This document shows, piece after piece, positions 1 to 12,209 of a DNA stretch of 64,000 nucleotides. Source of the DNA: Syngnathus acus (Eukaryota > Chordata > Actinopteri > Syngnathiformes > Syngnathidae); contig NC_051095.1 of assembly GCF_901709675.1 (NCBI RefSeq), positions 14,831,456-14,895,455 on the forward strand. Reading direction: 5' to 3'. The notes beneath the pieces are model-generated. The model made no database searches and had not been told where the DNA came from. It saw only the letters and a program-made list of their open reading frames with translations. Position numbers and translations under genes: made by a program. Positions within the stretch are counted from its first letter, which is position 1, and the number at the start of each line of letters is the position of its first letter.

Positions 1-588
1 TGCTCCTCCAGCTCCTCTTTAGTGAGACTCGGTGGCAGCCTTCTGATGACAATCTAGTGCAGTGGTTGTCCTCCATAAGTACACATCATAGGAAACTGCA
101 ATATTGGCTATTCCCAATGCTATTTTGATAAATCATCAATATATATATATATCCATTTACAATACTGCTAGCCTCTTACACATTAGAGTGAGCTGACTTG
201 CAGACATGTTTACCTGACACTAGTTTACCTGATGTCAGAAAACACTCGATTAAAATCTGAAAATTGAACACATTCGTATCAACATACTGGTATGAATTAG
301 GTCGTATTGAAAACATAAAAATAATAACATAAAAACACAGAAATATTCACGGATGTAACATGGTAAAAATATGATAGCTAAACGTAATACGGATTAAATG
401 TTATCCCTTACGACAATCACAACTAATACGAGCGAGCTAACGTAGCCTAGCCTATCTTATCTTAGCTCGGGTTTTACCTTTGTCATGGTCTCCTTCTTTT
501 CTTTCAATTTCTCCGTCCTATCTGAATCTTCACACATTAATTCCACCCTCATCTCCCTGGGTCGAGTGTTTTCCTTATCTTCCTTCAT
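1..588 (-). CDS. upf3b: UPF3B, regulator of nonsense-mediated decay (5' part only)
   Basis: UPF3B binds UPF2 and the exon junction complex and links splicing history to nonsense-mediated mRNA decay. Two coding exons are visible on the minus strand. Exon 1 is 588-478: it starts MKEDKENTRPREMRVE, runs 37 codons, and is followed by a GTAAAA donor. Exon 2 begins at 53 after a CACTAG acceptor, reads IVIRRLPPSLTKEELEE, and runs off the window edge. The KE-rich start and the IRRLPP...LT block are the known opening of the UPF3 RNA-recognition-like domain. The rest of the gene lies outside the window. The neighbour NDUFA1 starts head-to-head 480 bp away, as in the human Xq24 neighbourhood. UPF3A is the alternative paralogue, but the gene order favours UPF3B. 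Confidence 0.88.
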
Positions 589-1068
589 ATTTGTAAAAGG
601 CTAATTGTGTCAACTTTAACTTATTCCTGGGACTTGTTTACTTTTTTTTTAAAACAACTTCACCGAAGTGCGTGGGAACCAAGCACGCATGCGCCGCGTT
701 CAGTCCCGTTTTTAAACGTAGTACTGCAGAAGGGCGAGAGAAGGCGCTGTGGGGATGTATTCATCCATATGTTCATTCAGAATAAAAGATTTAGACGTGA
801 GCTTGCCACATTATATTTTACAATTTTGTTGTGGGTTGCGATTAATTCAAATAAGCTAAACACGAACTCTAAAATAGTCATTTAACACGTTTTCCATGCA
901 CATTCTCGGCATGAATTATATTATTTTGAATAATTCTTGCAGTCATTTCTACTTCCGGTGGAGCCCAGGGAGCGCCATTTTGTTCGCTTCCCTAGCAAAA
1001 TAAAGGGGACAAGTTGGTGGTCATCTTATGTTATTGTTCTTTCGGGCTGTTGAACACCTTCCGCCGTC
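589..1068. promoter_or_regulatory. Shared upstream region of UPF3B and NDUFA1
   Basis: This 480-bp interval lies between two divergent start codons. It holds an NRF-1-like palindrome CGCATGCGC (86 in the block, at 686-694), an ETS/GABP-type ACTTCCGG (951-958) and a YY1-like CGCCATTTTG (973-982). These three motifs are typical of TATA-less promoters of nuclear-encoded mitochondrial genes. No transcription start was measured, so use as a bidirectional promoter is an inference. Confidence 0.55.
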
Positions 1069-1494
1069 ATGTGGTATGAAATTCTACCCGGCCTAGGCAT
1101 CATGGCGGTGTGTCTGATCATTCCTGGTATTGCCACTACACAGATCCATAAATTCACTAATGGTGGAAAGGTGAGCTGGTGGCTACTGGATGCTAGGTGC
1201 TAATGTAGCGGTAATAAAAATGTTTAAATGTCTGGTTAAAAACTAATGTGTGTATTTTCACGCAGGAAAAAAGAATCGCCCGAGTTCCGTGGCAGTGGTA
1301 CCTGATGGAGAGAGACAAGCGGGTGTCGGGATCAGGGCGCTACTTTGACTCCAAGGTGAACGTTCACGCCTGTCACAAGCCTGACCTTGCTAGTTAGCTG
1401 CCGATATATACTCCAACATTATCATAACTTTATTGCTAAAGAATTGCTGAGCAATATATTTTGTCTTCTACAGGGACTCGAGAACATCCACTGA
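1069..1494 (+). CDS. ndufa1: NDUFA1 (MWFE), small subunit of mitochondrial complex I
   Basis: This is a supernumerary membrane-arm subunit of NADH:ubiquinone oxidoreductase, needed for complex I assembly in the inner mitochondrial membrane. Three exons, 1069-1170, 1266-1355 and 1474-1494, join to a 70-residue protein, the usual length of the family. It begins [10 protein letters not shown], has one hydrophobic N-terminal membrane segment (about residues 5-22, [13 protein letters not shown] region), then a basic part with [13 protein letters not shown], and ends YFDSKGLENIH. All introns are GT-AG. It sits head-to-head with UPF3B and tail-to-tail with NKAP. An ATTAAA polyadenylation-like signal is at 1564-1569. 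Confidence 0.97.
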
Positions 1495-1731
1495 GGACAA
1501 GGAAGAACGTTTGTTGTACATTCAAAGAGTTTTATTGCACATTAATTTGTGTCTATTGTACTAATTAAAATGTTGCTATCAACTGTTGACTGACTGGTAT
1601 CTGTGTTGCTATTTAACACTGTCATAGAATAATGGAGTGCTGCTCAACTTTTGAGCCAAGGAAAATATTTTACATAACAACCTGACAACACGCCACCAAC
1701 GAAAATAAAATATGTAGCTTAGAGCAGGGGT

Positions 1732-1990
1732 CCCCAGCCACCGGTTCGCGGACCGGTACCGGTCCGTGGGTCACTTGGTACCGGGCCACCAAGCCGCACA
1801 GAAGAAAAAAACATTTTTTATCGACGATCAATGAATTCAGGTCAAGACGATCGTCCCGGTCACGTGACATGTTTCCCCAGTCGAGCCCGCAAAGCTAGCA
1901 AAAATGAGTAAGAATTTATTTTGAAAAATATTTTAAAAAATTGGCGATTCTCTCCCAATTACATCCATCTTTACATACAAATGTAAATTA
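1732..1990 (+). mobile_element. hAT transposon remnant (5' end)
   Basis: It opens with CAGGGGTCCCCAGCCACC, the terminal sequence of a common vertebrate hAT (Ac-like) family, followed by the GC-rich ACCGGTACCGGTCC block and GTCACTTGGTACCGGGCC. Near 1904 it reads AAAATGAGTAAGAA, which resembles the transposase start region of that family. No transposase frame continues. The right boundary is unclear because a telomere-like repeat follows. The identification is from remembered family features and was not tested by a search. Confidence 0.6.
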
Positions 1991-2000
1991 CATACAAAGG

Positions 2001-2150
2001 CTAGGTTTGGAATTAGGGTTACAGTTAGGGCTGGGGCTAGGGTAAGGGTTAGAGCTAGGGCAAGGGGCTAGGGTTAGGTCTAAGGTTGGGGCTAGGGTTA
2101 GGGCTGGCGTTAGGGTTAGGGCTGGGGCTACGGTTAGGGTTGTAGTTAGT
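2001..2150 (+). repeat. Telomere-like degenerate hexamer array
   Basis: About 150 bp of diverged TTAGGG-type units (GGGTTA, GGGCTA, GGGGCTA, GGGCTGGCGTTA). It is flanked by a 25-bp direct repeat at 1834-1858 and 2159-2183 that differs at one base. The degeneracy and location make it an interstitial minisatellite rather than a chromosome end. Confidence 0.7.
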
Positions 2151-2420
2151 TAATAATTAATTCAGGTCAAGACGCTCGTCCCGTGCTTTTTCACATTTGC
2201 CATTCTCATCCCTGATGATGAGTTACTAATTGATCAGCTGCATTTAGGGTATGATGAACAATAAAAATCCAGCATATCAGTATTATTAGTTGCAAAAGTC
2301 ATTTTACTAATTGATTTGCAACTTGAAAAATAGCAAACGAAAACAAATTGATGTATCTTGCAAAAAATGGTGGTATTTACATAATCGCATTCAAACGCGC
2401 TCGAAGTGGAGCTGTTTGTA

Positions 2421-4673
<2,253 letters not shown>

Positions 4674-5829
4674 GACTGAAGCCAATTAATCTCAGGGGGG
4701 ATCCGGTATTATGTATTAGAAAAGGGAGAACACCTCTGCTAAACCAAGTACGATTTAGTCAACAACCCAGGCTAGATTTCCGTTTCCTTCTCCTCCTCCT
4801 CCTTCTTCTTCTTCTTCGTTGTGTATTTCCGTTTCCGAATATTAGACTCCGCCTATGTAGACGCCTAATTGGGTAGACTGTCCAGGAGCTTGTAATACGT
4901 TAGCGCCTCCGCCATATTGTATGTGTCAGCTCAGCCTGCAAAGTATCCAAGTATCTATCCATCCATCCGTCTGTTCATCCATAATCCATCCATCCATATT
5001 ATTATATCTCCATCTTGAAAATGAGAAAGTATCTGTAAAGTATATAGTTCACTGTTTAAGATGGGGGCGGGGGGGGGATCTTTATTTCATATTCCAAAGT
5101 GTGCCTCAAACATTGAGAGACTCGCGTCAAAAAGATAATTCAGTATTTTGCATTTAAATTGCAAACTAACTGTACATAAACAGTGAATCGTTTGAACATA
5201 TAAGGTGTGGGATACCAAGAATGTGGTAAGCATGTAAAAAAATCATTAGACAGACTCCTACTTTTGAAACTGTGAAGAGATTACGTGTTATTCAAATTGG
5301 CAGCCATTGTAGGACGTGCAGATGTTTGACAGAGAGGCTTGTCCACTGCATTAATTCTAAACTTGAATGTAAAGCCGTGAGCTCATCAAATATGGCGGCC
5401 ACGTAGACGTTCTATTCAGCTCTAAACGCCATTTACACGTGTAGACCTATGCTTCGGGACTGCCACACAAACAGAAGTAAAATACTTAGCTCAGTTTGTC
5501 AAGCAACTGTTACTCAAAACAGCACAAATGCATGGTCCAAACATTATTTCATTCACTTAGCAAACCAATAGTGCTACATGAGCACAACCCGTGCTCCTTC
5601 CAAGCAAAAAAATGCGAATGATGATCCGCAACTACTTTGAAACAACTATTGTACTAAAGTTTTTAGGCTGCGGCACTTTCGTCACTTCTCATTTTGGTAG
5701 TCCGTACAACCCGGAAGTTGTTTCAAGTCGCTTAACGTCTGGACTTGGGCTGCGATATCATGCTTTAAAGATATGTGACTGAATGCTCAATTAAAACATT
5801 ATTTCGAAATGAACGTTTTAATGTCACGC
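4674..5829. promoter_or_regulatory. Divergent upstream interval of NKAP and ZBTB33
   Basis: No coding exon is seen. YY1-type sites are visible: CGCCATATTG at 4910-4919 and AAATATGGCGGCC at 5388-5400. A (CTT/CTC)n pyrimidine tract lies at 4787-4817, short ATCC repeats at 4956-4995, and a G run near 5064-5077. Transcription starts cannot be placed from sequence alone. Confidence 0.4.
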
Positions 5830-5988
5830 AGTGGCGACTCCTCGTGGCTGGTGTGAATCACGCGACGACGCAGCTCTCCTCATTTGGCAGGTGAAGCCCC
5901 TCCGCTTTTTGCCATTGTGTAGCCAAGCGGCTAACGCATTAGCTACGAACGCTTTTCTTTATGCGGCCGGGAAGCGCACCAGGTGCAG
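5830..5988 (+). other. zbtb33: Likely noncoding first exon of ZBTB33
   Basis: A GC-rich stretch ends CACCAGGTGCAG followed by the donor GTAAAC at 5989. The next acceptor on this strand that leads into a gene is CCTCCTGCAG at 7281-7290, two bases before the ZBTB33 ATG. The left edge is a guess. The intron 5989-7290 holds no convincing exon. Confidence 0.45.
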
Positions 5989-7292
5989 GTAAACTGACCA
6001 GTTTTCAATATTTATACAGTCATGAGGTTACACTTCCCAGTCTGAAGTAGAAACTGTTGTGCATTTCTGCAAGGTAATGCGTTAGCGAGCTGTCATAATT
6101 TAGGCCCTCGCTCCCCTATTGTTCATAACAGGACGAGAAAACTGCCTAATTACATATTTTAGCAAGTAAGCAATTCACAACAAGAGCCTTAATCTCACTG
6201 TGGCACTTAAAGATATCAAATTAGTCTTCTAAAGTAACTCTAGGTGCTCTTACTTGGCAAAAGGAAAACTAGCAACTGTCAAGCCTCGTAATTTATGTGA
6301 CGTGAGTGATAGCTTGCAATTTTACCTCTTGGTATGTAAACGTCGAAATTTCATGCAGGAAGTTCACCTCAAATCTGTTTGCCCCAAAACAGTAACTCAA
6401 GATGACTGTTCATTCAAAGAAGTGTTATTACACTACTGATAAAGGTTAATAGAAAGATAACCGAATTGCCACTGAAGAATTCTCATCATACAACTGGTGT
6501 TCTTAACATATTACAGAAGATGTACTTTTTAAATTCGAACCGATGGGTCTCTGCGGTGCCTGGCGACCCATCAAATGTTAAATAACCAAGTAAATCTGTT
6601 GATATTTGCCTGAAAATGTATCTAAAAGGAAGCCATTCTAAACTTTAGCATCACTGTTTGGAAACAGTGGAACTATTCAACATGATAACTGCCTCTGACA
6701 CTTCGTTTGTCTGCTATTGAAATCCATTTATTTGTGAAAAGGTCGATGTCATGTGCCACAGTATTGCTACATTAATTGGCATATGTATTTTAGTGGCTCG
6801 TGATGAGATGTTGCTTCGACAAAAGGACACTTCGAAAATTGCTTCTTGAAGGCGCTCGCTTGTTTTCTATCCACTCCCTTGGTCCTGCTTCCACAAGTAG
6901 AAGAAAATAGCCTGTTAATAATATTTAAACATTGTTTGACACAGTCGAAGCGTATTTGTTGCAACGGCGTGCAATGTCGGCAAGCCTGCCTTGCGTGTTT
7001 GTTTGGGCGAGAGGTGTGGCAAGCTCCTCTATGTGTGCTCATTTTTTCTAACCATTCTTGAGGCATTGAGTAAGTGGCTGAGAAGTAGCTTTAATGACTT
7101 TTTCCTCCAGATCCAAGGATGTTACAGTGACTAAACATATAATATGGATGTGGCCTTGAGACATGCAACTGAGGTATTGGTTTCAATTGGCAAAATGGTG
7201 GCCCTCTGAGATGGATGAAAACAGGTGAAACAAAAATAATATCTCTCCTCTAATACACAATTGTTCTTGTTTTCCTTTACCCTCCTGCAGAC

Positions 7293-9104
7293 ATGCCGAC
7301 TCTCAAGCTGATTTCTGCGACTGACACGCAGTATTCATCCGCGTTGCTGAATTCGATGAACGAGCAGCGCAATTCTGGATTGTTTTGCGATGTTACTATC
7401 ATTGTGCAAGACAAGAAGTTCCGCGCCCACAAAAACATCCTCTCTGCGTCAAGTACATATTTCCACCAGCTCTTTATTGTCACCGGGCAAGTGATTGAAC
7501 TCAACTTCCTCCGAGCGGAGATCTTCGAATATATCATCAAATTTATTTACAGCTCTAAGATCGTGCAAATTCGTTCGGACATGCTGGAGGAGCTCATGAA
7601 CGCCGGGCACGCGCTCGGGGTGAAGTTCCTCACCAACCTGGCGACACCGCTATCCCAAGTCCCTGGTTTGTCAAGGGAAGAAAACCCCCGAACACCATCC
7701 GAAATGAATATGCCCATCATCTCGGAGTCCTTCTCCATATCTGCGGAGGAGTTCAGACAGTCGAGCAACGCCGTGGATAAAAGCGGGGACTCGGATGACG
7801 ATGTCATGTTCGTCTCGGAGACAGATGTCAAATCGCGAGCTGCCAGTCAGGAAGCTTCAGGGGATGTCATTTATGTTGACTCGATGGATTCAGGTAAAGG
7901 TGAAAAGGCGCAAAGCAAAGAATCCGAGACCGCAACGTCGAAACGGGCAGCGCCCGTGGCAACGCAAGAAATAAAGCTTCCTGACAGAAGTCCTCTGCAC
8001 AGTCCGGACAGCAGCTCCAACAACCTCAATTCGCCCACCAGAGTTCCCTCCGGAAGTACTCGCGCCACGCCACCACCGGCCAAGACCGGCAGTTTGAGCC
8101 CTGAACTGCCCAGTGCTTCTCAGCCGTCCTCTAACGGCAACGTGATGGAAAACACCGACGTATTGGGTGTCCACAAAAAGCAAATTTCTTCCCCGCAGCA
8201 AGGGGATTTCAAAATCAGGCTGTTGGACATCTCAAACAGCCCCCCGGGTCAAAGAAATGTCGTCACACCCGCGATAGCAACGAAAAAGACGGTCACGCTC
8301 AACGCAGCCACGGAAATTGACTCCATTTCCCCAGATTGTAAAGTTTACGCCAACATAGGGGAGAACACCTATGACATTGTACCGGTTAAGGAAGATCCAG
8401 GTGAAGGTGGCTCCAAATCCACCAAAGCGAAAAGATCCATACCGCAAATACCTGACAATCTCAAGCTCTCTCCTAACAAGAAAAAGTCTAAATCCGAGTC
8501 CGAGGACCACTACGAGCTGGTGATGGACGGCAAGACGTTCTACGTATGCACCGTGTGCAAGCGTCCTTACGTGTGTCGGACCAGCCTCCGGCGCCACTTC
8601 AACACGCACTCGTGGGAAAGGAAGTACCCGTGCCGCTACTGCGACAAAGTCTTCGCCCTGGCCGAGTACAGGACTAAACATGAAATCCAGCACACGGGCG
8701 AGCGGCGCTACCAGTGCCTGATGTGCCACGGCACTTTCCTCAATTACCAGCTGCTCTCCAACCACTGCAAGCAAGTCCATAATGTGGACCCCAGCGGGAA
8801 GAAGGCCAAGGACGGCGAGGACAACATTTACCGCCTGCTGCCCTGCAAGACGATGCAGATGAAGCCCAACTCGTGGAGCACGGACGGGCCGGGGGTGTCG
8901 ATCATCAGCGAGGATGGCACCATGCGCCACGTGGCTCCCGGTCAGGAGGGCGTGCGTCCGCCCGCCCAGGGCCAGGCTTTGAACTGGGACGACATTTTTG
9001 ACTTTGATGAGCAGATGATGATGAACCGGGCCGGGCCGCCCGTGAACATTGGCGGTCCCGAGGGCAAGTCGGAGTTCAACTTTAACATTCCGGAGACGTA
9101 CTGA
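7293..9104 (+). CDS. zbtb33: ZBTB33 (Kaiso), BTB/POZ zinc-finger methyl-CpG repressor
   Basis: Kaiso binds methylated CpG pairs or the TNGCAGGA-type site, recruits NCoR, and partners with p120-catenin. This is a single 603-codon exon, with the coding part intronless as in mammals. The BTB/POZ domain is at about residues 1-118 (KLISATDTQYSSALL, FCDVTIIVQDKKFRAHKNIL, ASSTYFHQLF). A long low-complexity acidic/serine middle follows. A conserved block around ATEIDS...CKVYANIGENTYDIV comes before three C2H2 fingers at 419-439, 447-467 and 475-496. A tail with LNWDDIFDFDEQ ends FNFNIPETY. The ATG is two bases after a splice acceptor. ZBTB4 and ZBTB38 are paralogues, but the N-terminal KLISATD and the three-finger cluster fit ZBTB33. 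AATAAA lies at 10199-10204. Confidence 0.97.
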   Translation: MPTLKLISATDTQYSSALLNSMNEQRNSGLFCDVTIIVQDKKFRAHKNILSASSTYFHQLFIVTGQVIELNFLRAEIFEYIIKFIYSSKIVQIRSDMLEELMNAGHALGVKFLTNLATPLSQVPGLSREENPRTPSEMNMPIISESFSISAEEFRQSSNAVDKSGDSDDDVMFVSETDVKSRAASQEASGDVIYVDSMDSGKGEKAQSKESETATSKRAAPVATQEIKLPDRSPLHSPDSSSNNLNSPTRVPSGSTRATPPPAKTGSLSPELPSASQPSSNGNVMENTDVLGVHKKQISSPQQGDFKIRLLDISNSPPGQRNVVTPAIATKKTVTLNAATEIDSISPDCKVYANIGENTYDIVPVKEDPGEGGSKSTKAKRSIPQIPDNLKLSPNKKKSKSESEDHYELVMDGKTFYVCTVCKRPYVCRTSLRRHFNTHSWERKYPCRYCDKVFALAEYRTKHEIQHTGERRYQCLMCHGTFLNYQLLSNHCKQVHNVDPSGKKAKDGEDNIYRLLPCKTMQMKPNSWSTDGPGVSIISEDGTMRHVAPGQEGVRPPAQGQALNWDDIFDFDEQMMMNRAGPPVNIGGPEGKSEFNFNIPETY

Positions 9105-10204
9105 ACCACGCTGGGCCGTGCCATCACTCGTGCCTTTTTGGAGGCCCCCCCGCTTTGACTTCCACTCCTCTGCGGAGCTTTCTTTTCTCCACGGTGGTCT
9201 GGATGAGTGAATGTTCACACGTGATTGCACCACATGTTTTATTCTGCATCCAGAACCCTGTTAACCTGTATTTTAACAATGTCTTTTAGTTTCTCCATAC
9301 AGTGTTGAGCAAATTATTTCCCACAGCATTGTTTCCCAACATTTATTAAGCAAAGACATATGTATTTTACATTAGAAAAATGTCACAAAAAGTATGTTTA
9401 AAAAAAAAAAAAAAAAAAAAGGTATGACCTCATCACAATTGACTTAAAATGTACTTAGTGTGAAATCTGGGCCAGCAACTGTTTTTCTGGTGTGTGAATG
9501 GAAACAGAAGAAGACAGATTAATTGTGCTATCTCATGGAAGAGTGCTTAATTGTTGTGCTTTTCACTGTATGACTTTGGGATAGAACGATGAAAGCACAT
9601 TATTCATAGTAAAGAATCATTTTCTGACCCCTTGACTGAAATTAGATCAAGCCTTTAACTACATTTTTTTTTTAATCTTTTAACAAACAGTTAAGTTTGA
9701 GCAGACCAAAAATTCTGCTACAATCACTCGACATTCCCACAATGACATCGCTCATCTTTGCACAAGACAGTATCCTGATATGTACTATGTATTTTTATTA
9801 TTTTTCATGGCAAGCCCGCACATGGGTATCATTTGAAGGTATTTAAAGTTGACTTTGGCAGTTTAAACCTTTTTGTTTCCCGAGCCCACATGCTTTGTAA
9901 GATGCTTAGATTATTGATGAAAAGTTAGCACTTAGTATTTAATCATTGAGGAGGGCTTGTTTTGTTACTCTTAGTTTGGGCGCTTTCATTGACTTTTCAC
10001 TGTGAGTGTAGTGGTTAGTAAACAGGTAGCGCTGGCAGGGATATTCTTTGTCATCTCGACGACAATGAACAGATTAACGTGTGTGCGTGTACTTTTGTGT
10101 AATGTCCTTTTTGTAGAACCATGCTTGGTTTTCTTGTATTAATGGTTGTTGCTGTATTAAAAATGTCCCTCTCGTCATTATGATGGAAATTGGATGACAA
10201 TAAA
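9105..10204 (+). other. zbtb33: Probable ZBTB33 3' untranslated region
   Basis: AT-rich noncoding sequence follows the ZBTB33 stop, with a 20-odd base A run at 9402-9420. It ends at a good AATAAA (10199-10204) followed by a T-rich stretch. No other exon is seen. Confidence 0.55.
10199..10204 (+). terminator. AATAAA polyadenylation signal of ZBTB33
   Basis: Canonical hexamer about 1.1 kb after the ZBTB33 stop, followed by a T-rich downstream element. Confidence 0.55.
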
Positions 10205-10698
10205 TTATTCTTTTACTGTTTTAACTGAATTTGTCCTGTGATGCTGGTTGACTTCATTTCAAAAACAATTTTCCCATGAGAAATCATGTAAAGTGAATCC
10301 AATCATTTAAGTGTGCATCTGTGCAGCTAAATATTCTTAACACATACCAGTATAAATATACAGGAACCTCAGTGAATCAAAAAAAAAAGTAAAACCACTT
10401 GACCTTTGACGAGGCTTGACAGATAGCTTGTTTGTCGAGCGATATTGTCACAGAGTGGCATTTTATTGACTAATGCAAATGAGCTTCATTTACTAATGTT
10501 AGGAGAAGGGGTGACCAGATAATCTCTTCAGAATGAAAGCTATAAAAACAAGTCATGTTAATTTTTTGTCTCTTTGTGGTCATCAAGTTAGGTTGCATTC
10601 TTGTATTTCATGTACCCTGTTGGTCAAAATTGTTACATGTAAAATGTGCTGTAAACGTTTTAGAAAAAAATATGTTTAGTTCAAGTTTGAAGAAAATC

Positions 10699-10742
10699 TG
10701 AGAGGTGAAGGAAAATTTCTTGAGAGGTGAAGGAAAATTTCT
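10699..10742 (+). repeat. Perfect 22-bp tandem duplication
   Basis: Two identical copies stand side by side; each begins TGAGAGGTGAAGG and ends AATTTCT. Confidence 0.85.
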
Positions 10743-11586
10743 TGGTTGCTTTGGAATCATCCTTTTGTTCAATAAACCCCTACAAAATGGCTACTCAAGA
10801 AAATATACAATGTGTATTGTGGTTTATTGAAATCTAAAACGCAGACTCAGTAAATCGACAGGTTTTAGTATGGAAGACAGCCACTGTCACAGTTTCCAAT
10901 TTGTGGAAGGCACTAAAAATTTATGGAGATGGACAAAAAAACAAGTCTCAAAACTATATATCCCTCATTTTGTCATGTCTACAGATTTGACCATTCATTT
11001 GCTTTTGTTAAATTTATAACCTTTATGGCTGTATTTATAGACGTCATGGTCAACTTGTAAGTATTGTGTAGGACTTGAGGTCCAGCATGAAAGTTGAGTG
11101 CCACTTGTCACAGGCAGATTAGAGTACCAGAAATATCAAATGTGTCAATGCAAAACAAACTTTAATAGCAAGACCGAAAAAAGTGCGACTCAGCAGCCCT
11201 GAGAAACTGGTTTTCAAACAATGAACACATCAGATGAGATTTTCAAGGTCTAGATGTATCTGTTTTTTTCTTGTTCTCACCTTTCCATGCGTTTCTTCAT
11301 CTCCTTTCTGCAAGCTTCACGCCGACTGCTCCAGCATCTCTCCTCATTTATTGTTGGTGACTAATTACAAAAAAAGGAGGTACTGTTTGGACTCTTGAGT
11401 TTCTGGTGGGAAGCATCAAGTGACAATACAATAACCAGAGTTTGAAATGTCATAACATCCCTCCAAAGACTTTAGGACAAGATCAGAGTCCATGTTTAAA
11501 TACAGCTTACCTGTACGGCATAAGACTGCTGCCTGTACACCACAAGCATTCTGTCTGGTAACTCATAAGCTATCGAACCTGTCAAT

Positions 11587-11869
11587 CAGCAGTCCCCAAC
11601 CACCAGGACGCAGAACAATACCCAGTCTATAGGTTATCTGGTCTCCTGTGTGGCACGGAAACGGAAATATTTCATTGATCATCACTGGACCTGAGTAACA
11701 CACTTTGGGTGCTGGGACCAACTTGTTGAAAAGAATCAAACACATGGTGGCTCCCATTCCATGTTTCTATTTATCATTTATAGTCATTTGTCGTAGGCCA
11801 GTCCATCAAAATGTTGACACATTTGTGTGAAACTGGTCCCAGGAGAAAAACAGAAGTTGGGGAGCGCTG
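11587..11869. mobile_element. Degenerate hAT miniature element
   Basis: The left end is CAGCAGTCCCCAACCACC. The right end, read on the other strand, is CAGCGCTCCCCAACTTC. These make an imperfect inverted repeat of the same CAGGGGTCCCCAA type as the remnant at 1732. The flanking 8-bp sequences (11579-11586 and 11870-11877) match at only 5 of 8 positions, consistent with an old insertion. No transposase is present. Confidence 0.6.
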
Positions 11870-12209
11870 CTCTAAACCACGAAGGATTTGTAACTTTGTC
11901 ACATCAAGAATATCTCCCCAAAAATCATGGAGGATCGTAGCATGTGTTTAGCAGAAAGCTGAAAAGATAACAGAATTGCTGTAGTGTTTGAAGACTGTTT
12001 GTTTAAGGCAGAACGATTGTAAACAGATTGCCTCTTCCTGGATTTGCTTGAATGGTCCAGGGCAAGCTTGCAAGCAGCGCCCAGACTACCTTTTTGCTCC
12101 CTTTAAGTGTCTCTCAACTCAAAAGTTTGCATCCACCAGGGCCGCCCTCCTGCTCAGGTTCCACACTTTGGTCCTTTGGGGAGGCCCCAGAGATGACGTT
12201 TGAGCACTT

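Larger units (their letters stand above)
10205..12209. other. Intergenic and 3' UTR spacer between ZBTB33 and TMEM255A
   Basis: AT-rich, with no supported coding exon. It includes a perfect 22-bp tandem duplication (10699-10720 and 10721-10742). Minus-strand AATAAA candidates lie at 10823-10828 and 10462-10467 and could end TMEM255A transcripts. A hAT miniature element lies at 11587-11869. Confidence 0.5.

Noticed and set aside
2001-2150. True telomere or chromosome end
   Set aside because: Units are degenerate, the array is only 150 bp, and genes continue on both sides.
4674-4685. Longer NKAP start (four extra residues)
   Set aside because: The upstream codon is TTG; the first ATG in frame is at 4673 and matches a plausible family start.
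8232-9233. 333-codon open frame on the minus strand
   Set aside because: Antisense shadow of the GC-biased ZBTB33 coding exon; no family similarity and no splice or promoter support.
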